Source: Physcomitrium patens (lineage: Eukaryota; Streptophyta; Bryopsida; Funariales; Funariaceae). Taken from it: a stretch of DNA of 64,000 nucleotides. Where the stretch lies: the NCBI RefSeq assembly GCF_000002425.4, contig NC_037271.1, positions 1,484,974 through 1,548,973 of the forward strand. The letters are read 5' to 3'. The notes beneath the pieces were generated by a model. It had not been told where the DNA came from. It made no database searches and was given only the letters and a program-made list of their open reading frames with translations. How positions within the stretch are numbered: the stretch's first letter is position 1; the number at the start of each line of letters is the position of its first letter. Below, one piece after another: positions 10,982-22,315 of the stretch. The position numbers and the translations under genes were made by a program.

Positions 10982-13660
10982 ACGCTCTGTTTGTGCATCA
11001 GTTTGATGATGGAATGTTGAAGATAGTTTTATATCCACTTTTAGAATCTTAAAAAGAATCCGCCAAAATCTTGATACAAATTGAGTTCCTCAATCTGATA
11101 TAATATCCTTGGGTAATCTATGATAGCAATAGATATTGTCAAGAAAGAGCTTAGCTGTTTCTTCATATGTGATAGATTTTGTATATGGTACAAAATGTGC
11201 CATCTTGATAAAACAATCTACTATCACGAATATAGAATCATAAGAACCTGAAATTAGAAGATCCGTGATGAAGTCCATAGAAACAGAAGACCATGGTTGT
11301 TGTGGAATGGGTAATGGCTGAAGAAGTCCGTAAGGATGATGACGAGGAGTTTTTTTTATCTCGAGCAAACATCACAAGATTGTACAAAATCTTTCACTGC
11401 TTTCCACATTTGGAGCCACCTAAAGTCCTTGGATATTAGTTTCAAAGTTTTATTATATTCAAAATGTATTGTTACTGGAAAGTCATGACGAGCTTGAAGA
11501 ACACGTAATCGAGCTTCACCTTTTGGAACATATAAGCGTTTCTTAAAATACAATAGATTCTTCTTGAATTCAAATTTGGAAGTATCATGAGACTTTGAAG
11601 GATTTTCTTTAATATCACGAATAAGAGGGTCAGAAGACATGCTTGACTGAACTTGCTTAATGAAAGTTGAATTGATAGTTAGTGTTGATTTTATTGCTTG
11701 AAGATGAAGATGCTCTAGCTTCAAGAGAATTATCCATTGTTGATCAAAAGTAGCATCTCCTTCTTTAGGTACAAGATCGTCTAAAGAGTGCATCTGACAA
11801 ACCTTATTATTTTTTTGATCGATAAGTGATCTTGAATTCAAATCTTGACAAAGACATACTCCAATGGACTTGGCGACGATTCAAAACACGTGCTGATATA
11901 AAATATTTGAGGTTCTTGTGATCCATATATATTGTGATTGGACTAGAAGTACTTATTAGATAATAGTGCCATTCTTGAAACGAATCCATGATTGCAAGAA
12001 GTTCTTTGTCATGGATCTCATAGTTCACCTCGTCCGCTTAAAAAAATTTTAAATGAAAAGTTGTTGGATGAAGTTTATCATCTAGTCCCATTTGTAACAA
12101 TATGGCACCCAAAGCAAAGTTTGATGCGTCTGTTTCCTTAAAAAATGGCTTAGAAAAATCGACGCGATACAAGATTGGTGCAAAAATAAAGGTTGTCTTC
12201 AAAGCTTCAAATACTACTTCTGCTTCTTGATTCCATCAAAGTTTGTCTTTGCAAGTCAAATGTGTAAGTAGAGCTGCAACTTGAGAGAAGTCTTTCATGA
12301 AGATCTGATAGTAGTTGGCAAATCCCAAAAAGCATTGGACATCTCTTATCGTTTTTGGGATCTTCCAATCCATAATAGTTTAAACTTTCTTTGGATCCAT
12401 CATAAGTCCGTCATTTGAAATGATGTATTCTAAGAAGTCGACTTGAGTAGTGTGAAATACATACTTTTCTATCTTGGCATAGAGTCATGCATCTCTTAGT
12501 TTTTATTATACTTGGCGAACAGGAAGTTCATGTTCTTTTGAGTTCTTAGAATAGATTAAAATGTCGCCTGAGAAACAGACAACAAAATCATCTAAAAACT
12601 CCCAAAAGACATCATTCATTAGATGTTCGAATGCTGCTGGTACATTTGTAAGTCTAAAAGGCATGACATTGTATTCAAAATGTGCATACCTTGTTTGAAA
12701 CGCAGTCTTCCATTCATCTCCTTCTTTGATGCGTACCAAATTGTATGCTCTCCATAGATCTATTTTTATACAGATCTTAGCTTGATTCAACTGAACAAGA
12801 AGTCCAAATATCAAAGGTAGCAGGTATGTGTTTTTGATAATGATTTTGTTGAGTCCTTGATAATCAACACACATCTGAAATGATCCATCTTTTTTCTTCA
12901 CAAATAAAATTAGAGCTCCTACTGGAGATTTGGAATGGCATATGAAGTTCTTGACTAAATTCTCTTCAATATACTCCTTGAGTTCAGCCAACTCATTTTG
13001 AGATAAATTGTAGATTGGTCCAAATGGCCGTTGTGCTCCTTCTTAAAGGTCAATTGAGCAGTCATAAGAACAATGTTCTAGAAGAGTATCCATATTCTTT
13101 TTTTTAATACATCTAGAAAATCTTGATATTGGCTTGGAATGTTACTTGAAGTCTTTCCACCAATAGAAACAAGTGTGGCATGAATGACACAAGGTGATCC
13201 TCCTTTTGTAGCATGCAAAAAAGTACTTGCACCTACAAATGTAGGTTTAAGTATACTAGACTTATGACTTTCTACTTGATTAATTATATTCTTAATTATA
13301 CTTTCAGAAAAAGTCAAGACTACGAGAAGTCCAATCTATTTTAGGATTATATTTTTCTAGCCATGATAAACGTAAAATGATTGTACTAGAAGGAGATCTA
13401 ATGATATTAAATATTATAAAGATACTATGATCATTAGTTGCTATTTCTTTAGGAAGGATTTCATGAATAACATCTCCTGAAGACAACGAATGACCATCTA
13501 TGACTTCTACATGAACAGGTCTAGTTTTCTTTACTAAAAATATACTTTATCTTTTAGCAAATTTTTCATCTAAGAAATATTTTGTGACTCTTGAATCTAG
13601 TAAGACAGAGGCTTTGAGATGTTTAGGTCCTAAAATAATATTTATTGTAAAACATGGAGA
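10982..13660 (-). pseudogene. A1 pol: protease, RT, RNase H, integrase (5' portion)
   Basis: Read from 13660 down to 10982. Protease remnants (DITH/VIHEILPKE-type, LSWLEKYNPKIDW) lie at 13660-13300. Reverse transcriptase is 13317-12506 (LFVKKKDGSFQMCVDYQGLNK, MPFRLTNVPAAFEHLMNDVF), but YLDD reads FSGD, so the polymerase is dead. RNase H is about 12490-11810 (EIHDKELLAIMDSFQEW, MDHKNLKYF). Integrase is 11841-11090 (HHCC part CDVCSR, then MDFITDLLISGS) and runs into the insertion point of B. The chromodomain is on the other side of B at 1833-1567. Many frameshifts and stops are present, more than in A2. Confidence 0.88.
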
Positions 13661-13731
13661 GGGTTCTGAGGAGAGGATAGGACCTTTACTAGGCGTTGTA
13701 CAAGGTTCCAACTGCATGGTCCATACTGTAG

Positions 13732-14680
13732 CTAGATAAATTCGTTTTTTGACATGCTATCTCCTTTGATCGTCGTACTCCTCATTTTATGGTTGCGTGG
13801 CTTCTTTGGGCAATGTTGAGCCGTGTGCTTAGGTTCTCCACAATATAAGCACAATCCTTCTTGACGACGACGAGTCTTTTCTTGCTCAGTAAGAGGTTTG
13901 AAATGTACTACATCAATTTGCATATCTTCTACTTCCGAATGTATGTGTTGAAGAGATATTGGTGTTGCTATTGAATTATAGTTATGTTGAGGTCCACTTG
14001 TACAGTTCTTAGATCAGAATTCAAAAAGGTGATTGTTGCACTTCACAACAAAGTCAATTGATTGACTCAATGTTTGATGATTAGATAAGTTGAGAATTAA
14101 TTTTTTTTACCTCATATTGTAATCCGTAGAAAAATTGGCTAATAAGTGCAGCATCATCCCACTTGATATCAGTTGCAAGTTGTCAAAATTGTAAAGCATA
14201 CAACGTTACTAATCGATTGTCTTGTCGTAAAATATGGATCTTATTGGTTGCAACACGAATTGCATCATGTTTTCCATACATGGATCAAAACTTTGTCAAA
14301 AAAGCCTCTAGATTATTTAATATTGGATCTCGTTGTTCAAGAAAAGATAAAAACCATGATAGTGTTGGACTTGAAAGAAGCGTACCAATGAAACTAACTT
14401 GCGATCATAGAGTTGTATAGCTTTGGGGTTGAAGTTCAATCACAAGTTGTACTTGATTGATAAATCCTCGAAACTTAGATCTGGTGCCATCAAACTTCTC
14501 GAGTAGGACAATTCTTGGTTCTCTAACACTGGAAGGGCATTCCACCATAGGAGAAAGGACATGATTTAGTGCAGATGTTGAAGTAGTTCGAACCATTTCT
14601 ATATCTTCACTTCCTACCAATCTTGTTGCTCTTTGTGGTGGTAAATTGAGTTGATGCATCGTAAGCATTAACTCCCTCAA
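13732..14680 (-). pseudogene. A1 gag remnant with CCHC knuckle
   Basis: The N-terminal part (14680-14405) has LPPQRATRL and EKFDGTRSKFRGFINQVQL, the start of a plant gypsy capsid domain, and is followed by stop-riddled gag sequence. The frame 13923-13732 carries the CCHC knuckle CLYCGEPKHTAQHC followed by a basic tail. The same order is found in A2 at 20677-19740. A primer-binding site resembling the complement of initiator tRNA-Met (printed GCTCTGATATTG) lies at 14911-14922, between gag and the 5' LTR. Confidence 0.85.
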
Positions 14681-14942
14681 TTGCTCTTACATATATACCA
14701 TTGCACTCTTCATTTCAGCAAGTTTTGTCATGATAATTCTTAGAAAAGAGAAGATGTCTAATATCGCTTAAGACAAATAGAGGAGAGGACTTGAGAACAA
14801 AAAAATACTAAAGACAATATCAATTTAGAAGACGATAATCCGCAACTTCTAATATATTTGTGTCTTATCAAGAAAAAGGGATAATCCACTCTTAATCAAG
14901 ATTAGACAAAGCTCTGATATTGTAGGTGTATTCTTGTCAATC

Positions 14943-15057
14943 TGTCAAGGACAAGAACATGATAAAGACAACTAAACAAGTGAAACTTTTTTCAAAGAAA
15001 GATGACAAAATAGAAATAACTTCATATGTATATTAAGAAAGAAACTAGAATGGCTAT
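14943..15057 (-). repeat. A1 5' LTR, inner segment
   Basis: First 115 bp (as printed) of the A1 5' LTR, starting TGTCAAGGACAAGAACATG like the LTR at 427. It breaks off at 15057 in the duplicated pentamer GCTAT (15053-15057), where A2 inserted, and resumes at 21456. Confidence 0.88.
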
Positions 15058-15616
15058 TGTCAAGGACAAGAACTCGATGAAAACAATTCAGACAAGAGAG
15101 CCTTCATTCAAAGAGAGGTAACAAAATATATATAAACAAGTATATATATAGAAAGAGAAACTAGAATGGCTATTGCCAAAAGACAAGAAAACAAGAGACC
15201 CTTGAAACTAGACTAGAAGTAAGAAAGGAGTTGACAAGAGTGAAGAAGCCTTCACTCTTGTCTCTATATATACTATCTAACTAGGGGCTACGTGGCAACG
15301 TTCTATAGGACCTCCAATATGTGTTGACTTTGTAGGGCACATGCCTTGACTTACAAGGTAAGTTTTTCTACGTGTGGGCCACATAGTTAGCTTGATCTTC
15401 AAGCTAACAACATGTGTGGCACATGGCCAACTTGTTGACCACGTTTTTAATCCAAAAAGTCAATTAAATACACCTATGAAGTCAAAGCAGCATCTAAGAA
15501 GTTTTTAGGAAGCTTCCATATTAAATATTGTAGAATTAACTTATTTTTATCTACTTTTACTTACTTCTACCTATTTCTATATGTAATTATTAGCTTACAT
15601 GATTATGGCCATGACA
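15058..15616 (-). repeat. A2 3' LTR with polypurine tract
   Basis: 559 bp, printed TGTCAAGGAC to GGCCATGACA. Directly inside it, at 15617-15631, is the complement of a purine run (CCCCCCCTTCT printed), the polypurine tract that primes plus-strand synthesis. Confidence 0.92.
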
Positions 15617-15657
15617 TTACCCCCCCTTCTAGAGACAAGTTCCACGAGGAGCGGTCA

Positions 15658-16080
15658 TCATATGTTGAGAAAATCTATGATGCGACGAATTATATTCGCC
15701 ACATACTCTGATCTCTGTTCTCTTCGAAGATGATTGATAGGGCCTCTCAACCATCGGTAGTGTCTCATACCAGGGCTGGAAGACCACCCAGTTATTTGAT
15801 CATTGTTGAGGCCTTCGTAACTTCCTTCGAATAGAATATTTGGAAAACCATCAGGAGTTGTTTCTACTTCTAGCAAAATCACCAAACATCGGGAGTTCCT
15901 TCCCAAATCGTGATACCAAACGCGTTGTATCTCACCATCTATTCGAGGAAGAACATGTCGTTCTTGAAGATCTTCATCTCGATTGCATCGTCTTGAAGGT
16001 TGTGACAATCGTAATGTCTCGTCCACCAGGTCAACAAATGAAGGCTCTTGCGTTGAATCCACTGGTTGTTGGTTCTCCAT
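15658..16080 (-). CDS. Extra 140-aa ORF of chromovirus A2, unknown function
   Basis: An intact frame from ATG (MENQQPVDSTQEPS) to TGA, lying between the chromodomain (ends 16175) and the 3' LTR, in a different frame from pol. The product is hydrophilic and mixed-charge, with an Arg-rich C-terminus (RREQRSEYVANIIRRIIDF). I see no Cys/His cluster, signal peptide or membrane segment. The A1 counterpart (1029-1451) has the same length, start and stop but carries several stops. Here the frame is open although gag and pol of the same element are broken, which could be chance for a short ORF. I cannot assign a family. Additional 3' ORFs are known in some plant gypsy lineages, but I cannot link this to any of them. 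Confidence 0.6.
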   Translation of the reverse strand: MENQQPVDSTQEPSFVDLVDETLRLSQPSRRCNRDEDLQERHVLPRIDGEIQRVWYHDLGRNSRCLVILLEVETTPDGFPNILFEGSYEGLNNDQITGWSSSPGMRHYRWLRGPINHLRREQRSEYVANIIRRIIDFLNI

Positions 16081-16174
16081 CTCTTAAGCGCCACTATTAC
16101 AACGAAGCTACGAACAAGAATTGAAAGTAGAATGTTATCTTGCCTAGATGTTGTTTCTTTTATAAAGACGGTTT

Positions 16175-17623
16175 TCATCTTAATTTTGATGGATGTCGTC
16201 GATGAAAAGCTTCCACCGCCTTTGCTGTATTTGCAAGATTCTTTATTGGCTCCCATGTGCGTTCACTAATACCATATCTGCGCCAATGGATAAGATATTC
16301 TAATTTATTTCCGCGTCGCCTTAAATCTAAGACTTCTTCTACTTCAAACTCTTCATTATTGTCCACTTCTATAGGATGAGGTGGAGCTTGTCGTCTTCTT
16401 GGTATGTCCACTGTCTTGTATGGTTCAAGAAGAGACACGTGGAATACTGGATGGATTTTCATTGATTCCGATAGATGTAAACGATATGCAACTGGATTGA
16501 TTTGTGCAGAAATAGAAAATGGTCCCAGCCTTCGATAATCCAACTTGTCACTAAGACGAGTGGTCTTCATATTACGACGAAGTAGCCATACCTTATCACC
16601 CAAGATAAATGATGGTTGTTCCTTTCAATAGACATCCGCATTAACCTTTTGTTGTTCTTGAGCCTCTTTTAACTGCGCCTTCATCGTTGCATGTAGCTCT
16701 GATAAATGAATTGTCAAATCTTTCGCAGCAGGATTATCAACTTTTGAAAAGTCAAAAGTATCAAGTCGTGGATGATAACCATAATTAGCAAAAAAAGGTG
16801 TTTATTTTATAGAAGAGTGTATCGTGTTATTGTAAGCAAACTCTGCCAATGGCAAAAGAGTTATCCAATCATCTTGTTGGTAATTAATGATACATCTTAA
16901 ATATTGCTCCAAAACTTGATTAACATGCTCCGTTTGTCCATCAGTTTGAGGATGGAATGCCAAAGATAGTTTTATATCCACTTTAAGAATCTTGAAAAGA
17001 GTCCGCCAAAATCTTGATACAAATTGAGTTCCTCTATTTGATATAATATCCTTGGATAATCCATGATAGCAATAGATATTGTCAAGAAAGAGCTTAGCTG
17101 TTTCTTCACCTGTGATAGATTTTGTACATGGTACAAAATGTGCCATCTTGGTAAAACGATCTACTATCACGAATATAGAGTCATAAGAACTTGAGATTCG
17201 AAGATCCGTGATGAAGTCCATAGAAACAGAAGACCATGGTTGTTTTGGAATGGGTAATGGCAGAAGAAGTCCAAAAGGTCGATGACGAGGAGTTTTCGAT
17301 CCTGAGCAAACTTTACATGATTATACAAAATCTTTAACTGCCTTCCACATTTGAGGCCACCAAAAATCCCTAGATATCAGCTCCAAAGTCTTATTATATC
17401 CGAAATGTCTTGTTGCTGGGAAGTCGTGACGAGCTTGAAGAACACGTAAACGAGCTTTTCCTTCTGGAACATATAGGCGTCCTTTGAAATAGAGTAGGTT
17501 GTTCTTGAATTCAAATTTAGATGGATCATGAGATTTAGAAGAATTATTCTTGATATCATGAACAAGAGGGTCTGAAGACATACTTAACTGGACTTGCTTA
17601 AGGAAAGTTAAATCAACAGTCAA
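16175..17623 (-). pseudogene. A2 integrase and chromodomain
   Basis: Frame 17623-17321 holds the integrase N-terminal zinc region (HFGYNKTLELISRDFWW). A stop follows KAVKDFV, then CKVCS. Frame 17221-16802 is the catalytic core. The first Asp is in MDFITDL. The second is replaced by Asn (IISNRGTQF, normally DRGTQF). The Glu is intact in QTDGQTEHVNQ. After more breaks, frame 16603-16175 has the GPF-like tail (YRRLGPFSIS) and the chromodomain (EEFEVEEVLDLRR, LEYLIHWRRYGISERTWEP). The Asp to Asn change alone should abolish strand transfer. Confidence 0.88.
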
Positions 17624-17638
17624 TGTTGATTTTATTTC

Positions 17639-19165
17639 TCAAAGATGAAATAGTTTTGGCTTCAAAATAATCGTTCTTTGTTGCTCAAAAGCTGCATCTC
17701 CTTCTTTTGGTGCAAGGTAAGAATGTCTAGACAAGGCATCGGACAAACCTTGTTGTTTTCCTGGCCGATAAGTGATGATGAACTCGAATCTTGATAAAGA
17801 CATGCTCCAACGAGCTTCGCGAGGATTTAATACGCATGCTGACATAAAATATTTGAGGTTCTTGTGATCCATATACACGGTGATTGGACTAGAAGCGCCT
17901 TCTAAATAATGATGCCATTCTTGAAAAGAATCCACAATTGCAAGAAGTTCTTTGTCGTGGATCTCATAATTGATTTCTGTTGTTGAGAATTTTCTTGAAT
18001 GAAAGGCTACTAGAAGAAGTTTGTCATCTATTCCCATTTGTGATAAAACTGCACCCAGAGCAAAGTCCGATGCATCTGTTTCCATAAAGAATGCTTTAGA
18101 AAAATCAACACGATACCAGATTAGTGCAGAAACAATCGTTGTCTTCAAAGATTCAAAAGCAACTTCCGCTTCTTGATTCCATTGGAGTTTGTCTTTACAA
18201 GTCAAACGTGTAAATGGAGCTGCAATTTGAGAGAAGTCTTTGATGAAGATCCGATAGTAGTTGGCAAATCCCAAAAAACATTGGACATTTCTTACCGTTT
18301 TTGGGATCTTAAAGTCTATAATAGTTTGAACTTTCTTAGGATCCATCATAAGACAATCATTTGAAATGATGTAATCTAAGAAATCGACTTGAGTAGTGTA
18401 GAATACACACTTTTCTATCTTGGCATAGAGTCCTGCATCTCTTAATTTTTGTAACATATGACAAACATGAAGTTCATGTTCTTCTAGATTCTTAGAATAA
18501 ATCAAGATGTCGTCTAGATAACAGACCTCAAAATCGTCCAAAAACTCTCAAAAAACATCATTCATTAGATGTTGAAAAGTTGTTGGTGCATTTATAAGTC
18601 CAAAAGGCATGATATTATATTCAAAATATTCATATCTAGTTCGAAACGTAGTCTTTCATTCATCTTCTTCTTTGATGCGTACTAGATTGTATGCTCCTCG
18701 AAGATCTATTTTTGTATAGATCTTAGCTTGATTCAGTTGATCAAGAAGTCCGGATATTAAAGGTAGTGGATACATGTTTTTGATGGTAATCTTGTTGAGT
18801 CCTCGATAATCAACACACATCCGCAATGATCTATCTTTTTTCTTCACAAATAGAATTGGAGCTCCTGCCGGAGATTTAGAATGGCGTATGAAATTCTTGG
18901 CTAGATTTTCTTCAATATACTCCTTGAGTTCAGCCAACTCATTTTGTGATATAGTATAGATTGGTCTGAATGGCGATTGTGCTCCTTCTTGAAGGTCAAT
19001 TGAGCAATCATAGGGACGATGTTCCGGGAGTGTATTCGCATTCTTTTTTTCGAATACATCTTGAAATTCTTGATATTGGCTTGGAATGCCACTTGAAGTC
19101 TTTTCACCAATAGAAACGGGTGTAGCATAAATAATGTATGGTGATTCTTTCATAGCAGCATGCAA
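17639..19165 (-). pseudogene. A2 reverse transcriptase and RNase H
   Basis: Frame 19165-18656 contains the RT fingers and palm ([35 protein letters not shown]). It stops at TGA after EEDE, where A1 keeps EGDEWKTAF, so this is a TGG to TGA change. A second TGA interrupts NDVF-EFLDD, again Trp in A1. Frame 18541-17639 has the intact catalytic YLDD (18520-18509), the RT connection region and RNase H (TDASDFALGAVLSQMG, EIHDKELLAIVDSFQEW, YMDHKNLKYF, LSDALSRH). Apart from these stops the domain is well preserved. Confidence 0.9.
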
Positions 19166-19640
19166 GAAAGCTTTTGCACCTATAAATATGGATTTAATTG
19201 AATTGGACTTATGACTCTCTACTTGATTAACTACACTGTTAGTTATACTTTGAGAGAAAGTGAGAGTTCGAGAAATCTAGTCTATTTGAGGGTTGTATTT
19301 TTCTAACCATGATAAACCTAAAATGACTAGATTAGAGGGAGATCTAATGATATTAAATACTACAAAACTATTATGACCATTGATTATTACTTCTATAAGA
19401 AGGATTTCATGAGTAATATCTTCAAAAGACAATGGACGACCATCTATGACTTCTACATGAACAGGTTTAGTTTTCTTTACTAAAGATATGCTATGTCTTT
19501 TAGTAAATTCTTCATCTAAAAAACACGCTGAGGCTCCTGAATCTTACAAGGCAGAGACTTTGTAATGTTTAGGTCCTAAAATAACATTTAATGTAAAACA
19601 AGGAGAGGGCTGTGAGGAGAGAATAGGACCTTTACTAGAA
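19166..19640 (-). pseudogene. A2 protease remnant
   Basis: Translating the minus strand through about 19560-19530 gives a stop codon directly before DSGAS, the aspartic-protease active site, followed by ACFLDEEF. Further on, DITHEILL and LGLSWLEKYNPQID mark the end of a retropepsin domain. The reading frame is interrupted before RT. Identification rests on the DSG motif and position. Confidence 0.75.
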
Positions 19641-19739
19641 ATTGTGCAAGGTTCCAGCCGCACGGTCCCTATTGTAGCTGGACAAACTCGTTTTTCGACA
19701 TATTATCTTCTTTCACAGCCATATTCCTCATTTTGTGAT

Positions 19740-20677
19740 TGCGTCGTTTCTTTGGACAATGCTGAGCAGTGTGCTTTGGTTCTCCACAATATAAACATAA
19801 TCCTTCTTGACGACGACGAGTCTTTTCTTGCTCAATAAGAGGTTTGAAACGTACTGCATCAATTTACATATCCTCTACTTCCAAATGTATGTGTTGAAGA
19901 GATGTTGGTGTTGCCATTGAATCATAGTAACGTTGAGGTCCACTTGTGCAATTCTCAGATCCGAATATAAAAAGGCGATTGTCGTACTTCACAGCAAAGT
20001 CAATTGCTTGACTCAATGTTTGAGGATCAGGTAAGTTGAGCATTAATTTTTTTTACCTCATATTGTAATCCGTAGAAAAATTGGCTAATAAGTGCAGCAT
20101 CATCCCACTTGATATCAGTTGCAAGTTGTCAAAATTGTGAAGCATATAACGTTACTGATCGATTACTTTGTCGTAAAATACAGATCTTATTGGTTGCAAC
20201 ACGAATTGCATCATTTTCTCCATACATGGATCGAAACTTTGCCAAAAAAGCCTCTAGATTATCCAATATTGAATCTCATCGTTCAAAAAAAGATGAAAAC
20301 CACGATAGTGCCGAACCTGAAAGAAGCGTACCAATGAATCTAACTTGTGATCCTGGGGTTGGATAGCTTTGGGGTTGAAGTTCAATCACAAGTTGCACTT
20401 GATTGATAAATCCTCGAAACTTAGATCTGGTACCATCAAACTTCTCGGGTAGGGCAATTCTTGGTTCTCTAATATTTGAAGGGCGTTCCACCATAAGAGA
20501 AAGGACATGGTTTGGTGCAGATGTTGAAGCAGCTCCAACCATTTCTATATCTTCACTTCTTGCTAATCTTGTTGCTCCTTGTGGTGGTAAATTGAGTTGA
20601 TGCATCGCAAGCATTAACTCTCTCAATTGCTCTTGCATTTGTGCCATTGCACTCTTCATTTCAAGAAGTTCTGCCAT
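19740..20677 (-). pseudogene. A2 gag with CCHC knuckle
   Basis: Frame 20677-20276 begins MAELLEMKSAMAQMQEQL, a coiled-coil-like start, and leads into the capsid core (EKFDGTRSKFRGFINQVQL, then TLLSGSALSWFSSF). It ends at a TGA, after which the same frame continues as SILDNLEAFLAKFRSMYGE, so a single nonsense change split it. A second stop precedes QLATDIKWDDAAL. The CCHC knuckle CLYCGEPKHTAQHC lies near 19830-19780, followed by basic residues. Confidence 0.85.
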
Positions 20678-20857
20678 GATAACACTTAGAAGAGAGAAGA
20701 TGTCTAATATCGCTCAAGACAAATAGAAGAGAGGACTTGCGGACAAAGAAAATACTAAGGACAATATCAGTTTAGAAGAGGGTAATCCGCAACTTCTAAT
20801 ACGCTTATATCTTATCAAGAAAAAGGAGTAATCCACTCTTAATCAAGATTAGATAAA

Positions 20858-20869
20858 GCTCTGATATTG
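20858..20869 (-). promoter_or_regulatory. A2 primer-binding site
   Basis: Printed GCTCTGATATTG, which on the element strand reads CAATATCAGAGC. This is close to TGGTATCAGAGC, the usual complement of initiator tRNA-Met in plant retroelements. It sits about 20 nt inside the 5' LTR, and the same motif occurs in A1 at 14911-14922. Confidence 0.65.
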
Positions 20870-20889
20870 TAGGTGTACTCTTGTCAATC

Positions 20890-21450
20890 TGTCAAGGACA
20901 AGAACTCGATGAAAAAAAAATTCAGACAAGTGAGCCTTCACTCAAAGGGAGGTAAAAAAATATATATAAATAAGTATATATATTGAAAGAGAAACTAGAA
21001 TGGCTATTGCCAAAAGACAAGAAAACTAGAGACCCTTGAAACTAGACTAGAAGCAAGAAAGGAGTTGACAAAAGTGAAGAAGCCTTCACTCTTATCTCTA
21101 TATATGCTATCTAACTAGGGGCTACGTGGCGACATTCTATAGGACCTCCAATATGTGTTGACTTTGTAGGACACATGCCTTGACTTATAAGGCAAGTTTT
21201 TCTACATGTGAGCCACATAGTTAGCTTGATCTTCAAGCTAACAACATGTGTGGCACATGGCCAACTTGTTGACCACGTTTTTAATCCAAAAAGTCAATTA
21301 AAGACACCTATGAAGTCAAAGCAGCGTCTACAAAGCTTCTAAGAAGCTTCCATATTAAATATTATAAAATTAACTTACTTTTAACTACTTTTACTTACTT
21401 CTACCTATTTCTATATGTAATTATTAGCTTACATGATTTTGGCCATGACA
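20890..21450 (-). repeat. A2 5' LTR
   Basis: 561 bp, printed TGTCAAGGACAAGAACTCG to TTTTGGCCATGACA. It is immediately followed by the duplicated GCTAT and the remainder of the A1 LTR. Confidence 0.92.
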
Positions 21451-21455
21451 GCTAT

Positions 21456-21899
21456 TGCTAAAAGATAATAAAAGTAGAAACCCTTGAAACTAGACTAGAA
21501 GCAAGAAAAGACTTGACAAGAGTGAAGAAGGCTTTACTCTTGTCTCTATATATACTATCTAACTAGGGGCTATGTGGCGACATTCTATAGGACCTCCAAT
21601 ATGTGTTGACTTTGTAAGGCACATGCTTTGACTTACAAGGCAAGTTTTTCTACGTGTGGGCCACATAGTTAGTTTGGTCTTCAAGCTAACAATATGTGTG
21701 GCACATGGCCAACTTGTTGACCACGTTTCTAATCCAAAAAAGTCAACTAAAGACACCTATAAAATCAAAGCAGTATCTATTAAGCTTCTAGGAAGCTTCC
21801 ATATCAAATACTATAGAATTAACTTACTTTTATCTACTTTTACTTACTTCTACTTATTTATATATGTAATTATTGCCTTACATGAATATGTCTCTGATA
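21456..21899 (-). repeat. A1 5' LTR, outer segment
   Basis: Continuation of the A1 LTR interrupted at 15057: it starts in mid-LTR sequence (TGCTAAAAGATAATAAAAG) and ends CTCTGATA, a mutated TGACA end. The A1 target duplication CTAAG follows at 21900-21904. Confidence 0.9.
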
Positions 21900-21904
21900 C
21901 TAAG

Positions 21905-22315
21905 TTTACTCTCTAATCTTGCTTTATAATTAATAAAAAATCTAACTTTTTCAATAAGTAAATAATTGTGTATATTAGAATTTGGTTTCAATCTTGATTC
22001 ACAAACAGTCATCTTTGGATATTAGTCAATGATTCTTTAAGAAAATTTTAGTTATTTTTTTTTTATTATTTTTTTTTTTGCTTTAACTTAAAAATACATA
22101 TAGTATATTTTTTGCTAAGCTACTTTATTTATCTTATTTATGATTCTAAAATATATGCAAAATTATTTTTACAAAATAAAAATATTTATACTAATTTTTT
22201 TAATGACTCTTTAACTATTATTAATATTTTTTAATTATCTTCTAATATAATATAATATTTTTTTGTTCTTTCTTATTAAATAATTATATTATAATATAAT
22301 ATATTACATTAGACA
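21905..22315. other. AT-rich intergenic DNA
   Basis: Homopolymer T and A tracts and (AATAT)-like low complexity. No gene, element or regulatory motif that I can support. Confidence 0.6.

Larger units (their letters stand above)
15058..21450 (-). mobile_element. Ty3/gypsy chromovirus A2, inserted in the A1 5' LTR
   Basis: A complete 6.4-kb minus-strand element with LTRs at both ends (TGTC...GACA) and a perfect 5-bp target duplication, GCTAT, at 15053-15057 and 21451-21455. It belongs to the same family as A1 and inserted into the LTR of that element. Domain order is gag, CCHC, protease, RT, RNase H, integrase, chromodomain, extra 3' ORF. The two LTRs differ at roughly 30 of 560 positions by eye, so the insertion is older than B. 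Stop codons interrupt gag, protease, RT and integrase, so it is not autonomous now. Confidence 0.94.
427..21899 (-). mobile_element. Ty3/gypsy chromovirus A1, split by two later insertions
   Basis: A1 is an LTR retrotransposon read on the minus strand. Its 3' LTR is 427-987 and its 5' LTR is 14943-15057 plus 21456-21899. Identical CTAAG duplications at 422-426 and 21900-21904 show that both ends belong to one insertion. In element order it has gag with a CCHC knuckle, protease, reverse transcriptase, RNase H, integrase, chromodomain, and a short extra ORF before the 3' LTR. Element B (2300-10981) interrupts the region between integrase and chromodomain, and element A2 (15058-21450) interrupts the 5' LTR. 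Without these two insertions A1 is about 6.4 kb, matching A2. It is dead: many stops, and the YLDD motif of the polymerase has become FSGD. Confidence 0.93.

Noticed and set aside
15840-16256. Alternative frames overlapping the A2 extra ORF
   Set aside because: The frame 15658-16080 is colinear in A1 and A2 with shared start and stop; the overlapping frames are shadows.
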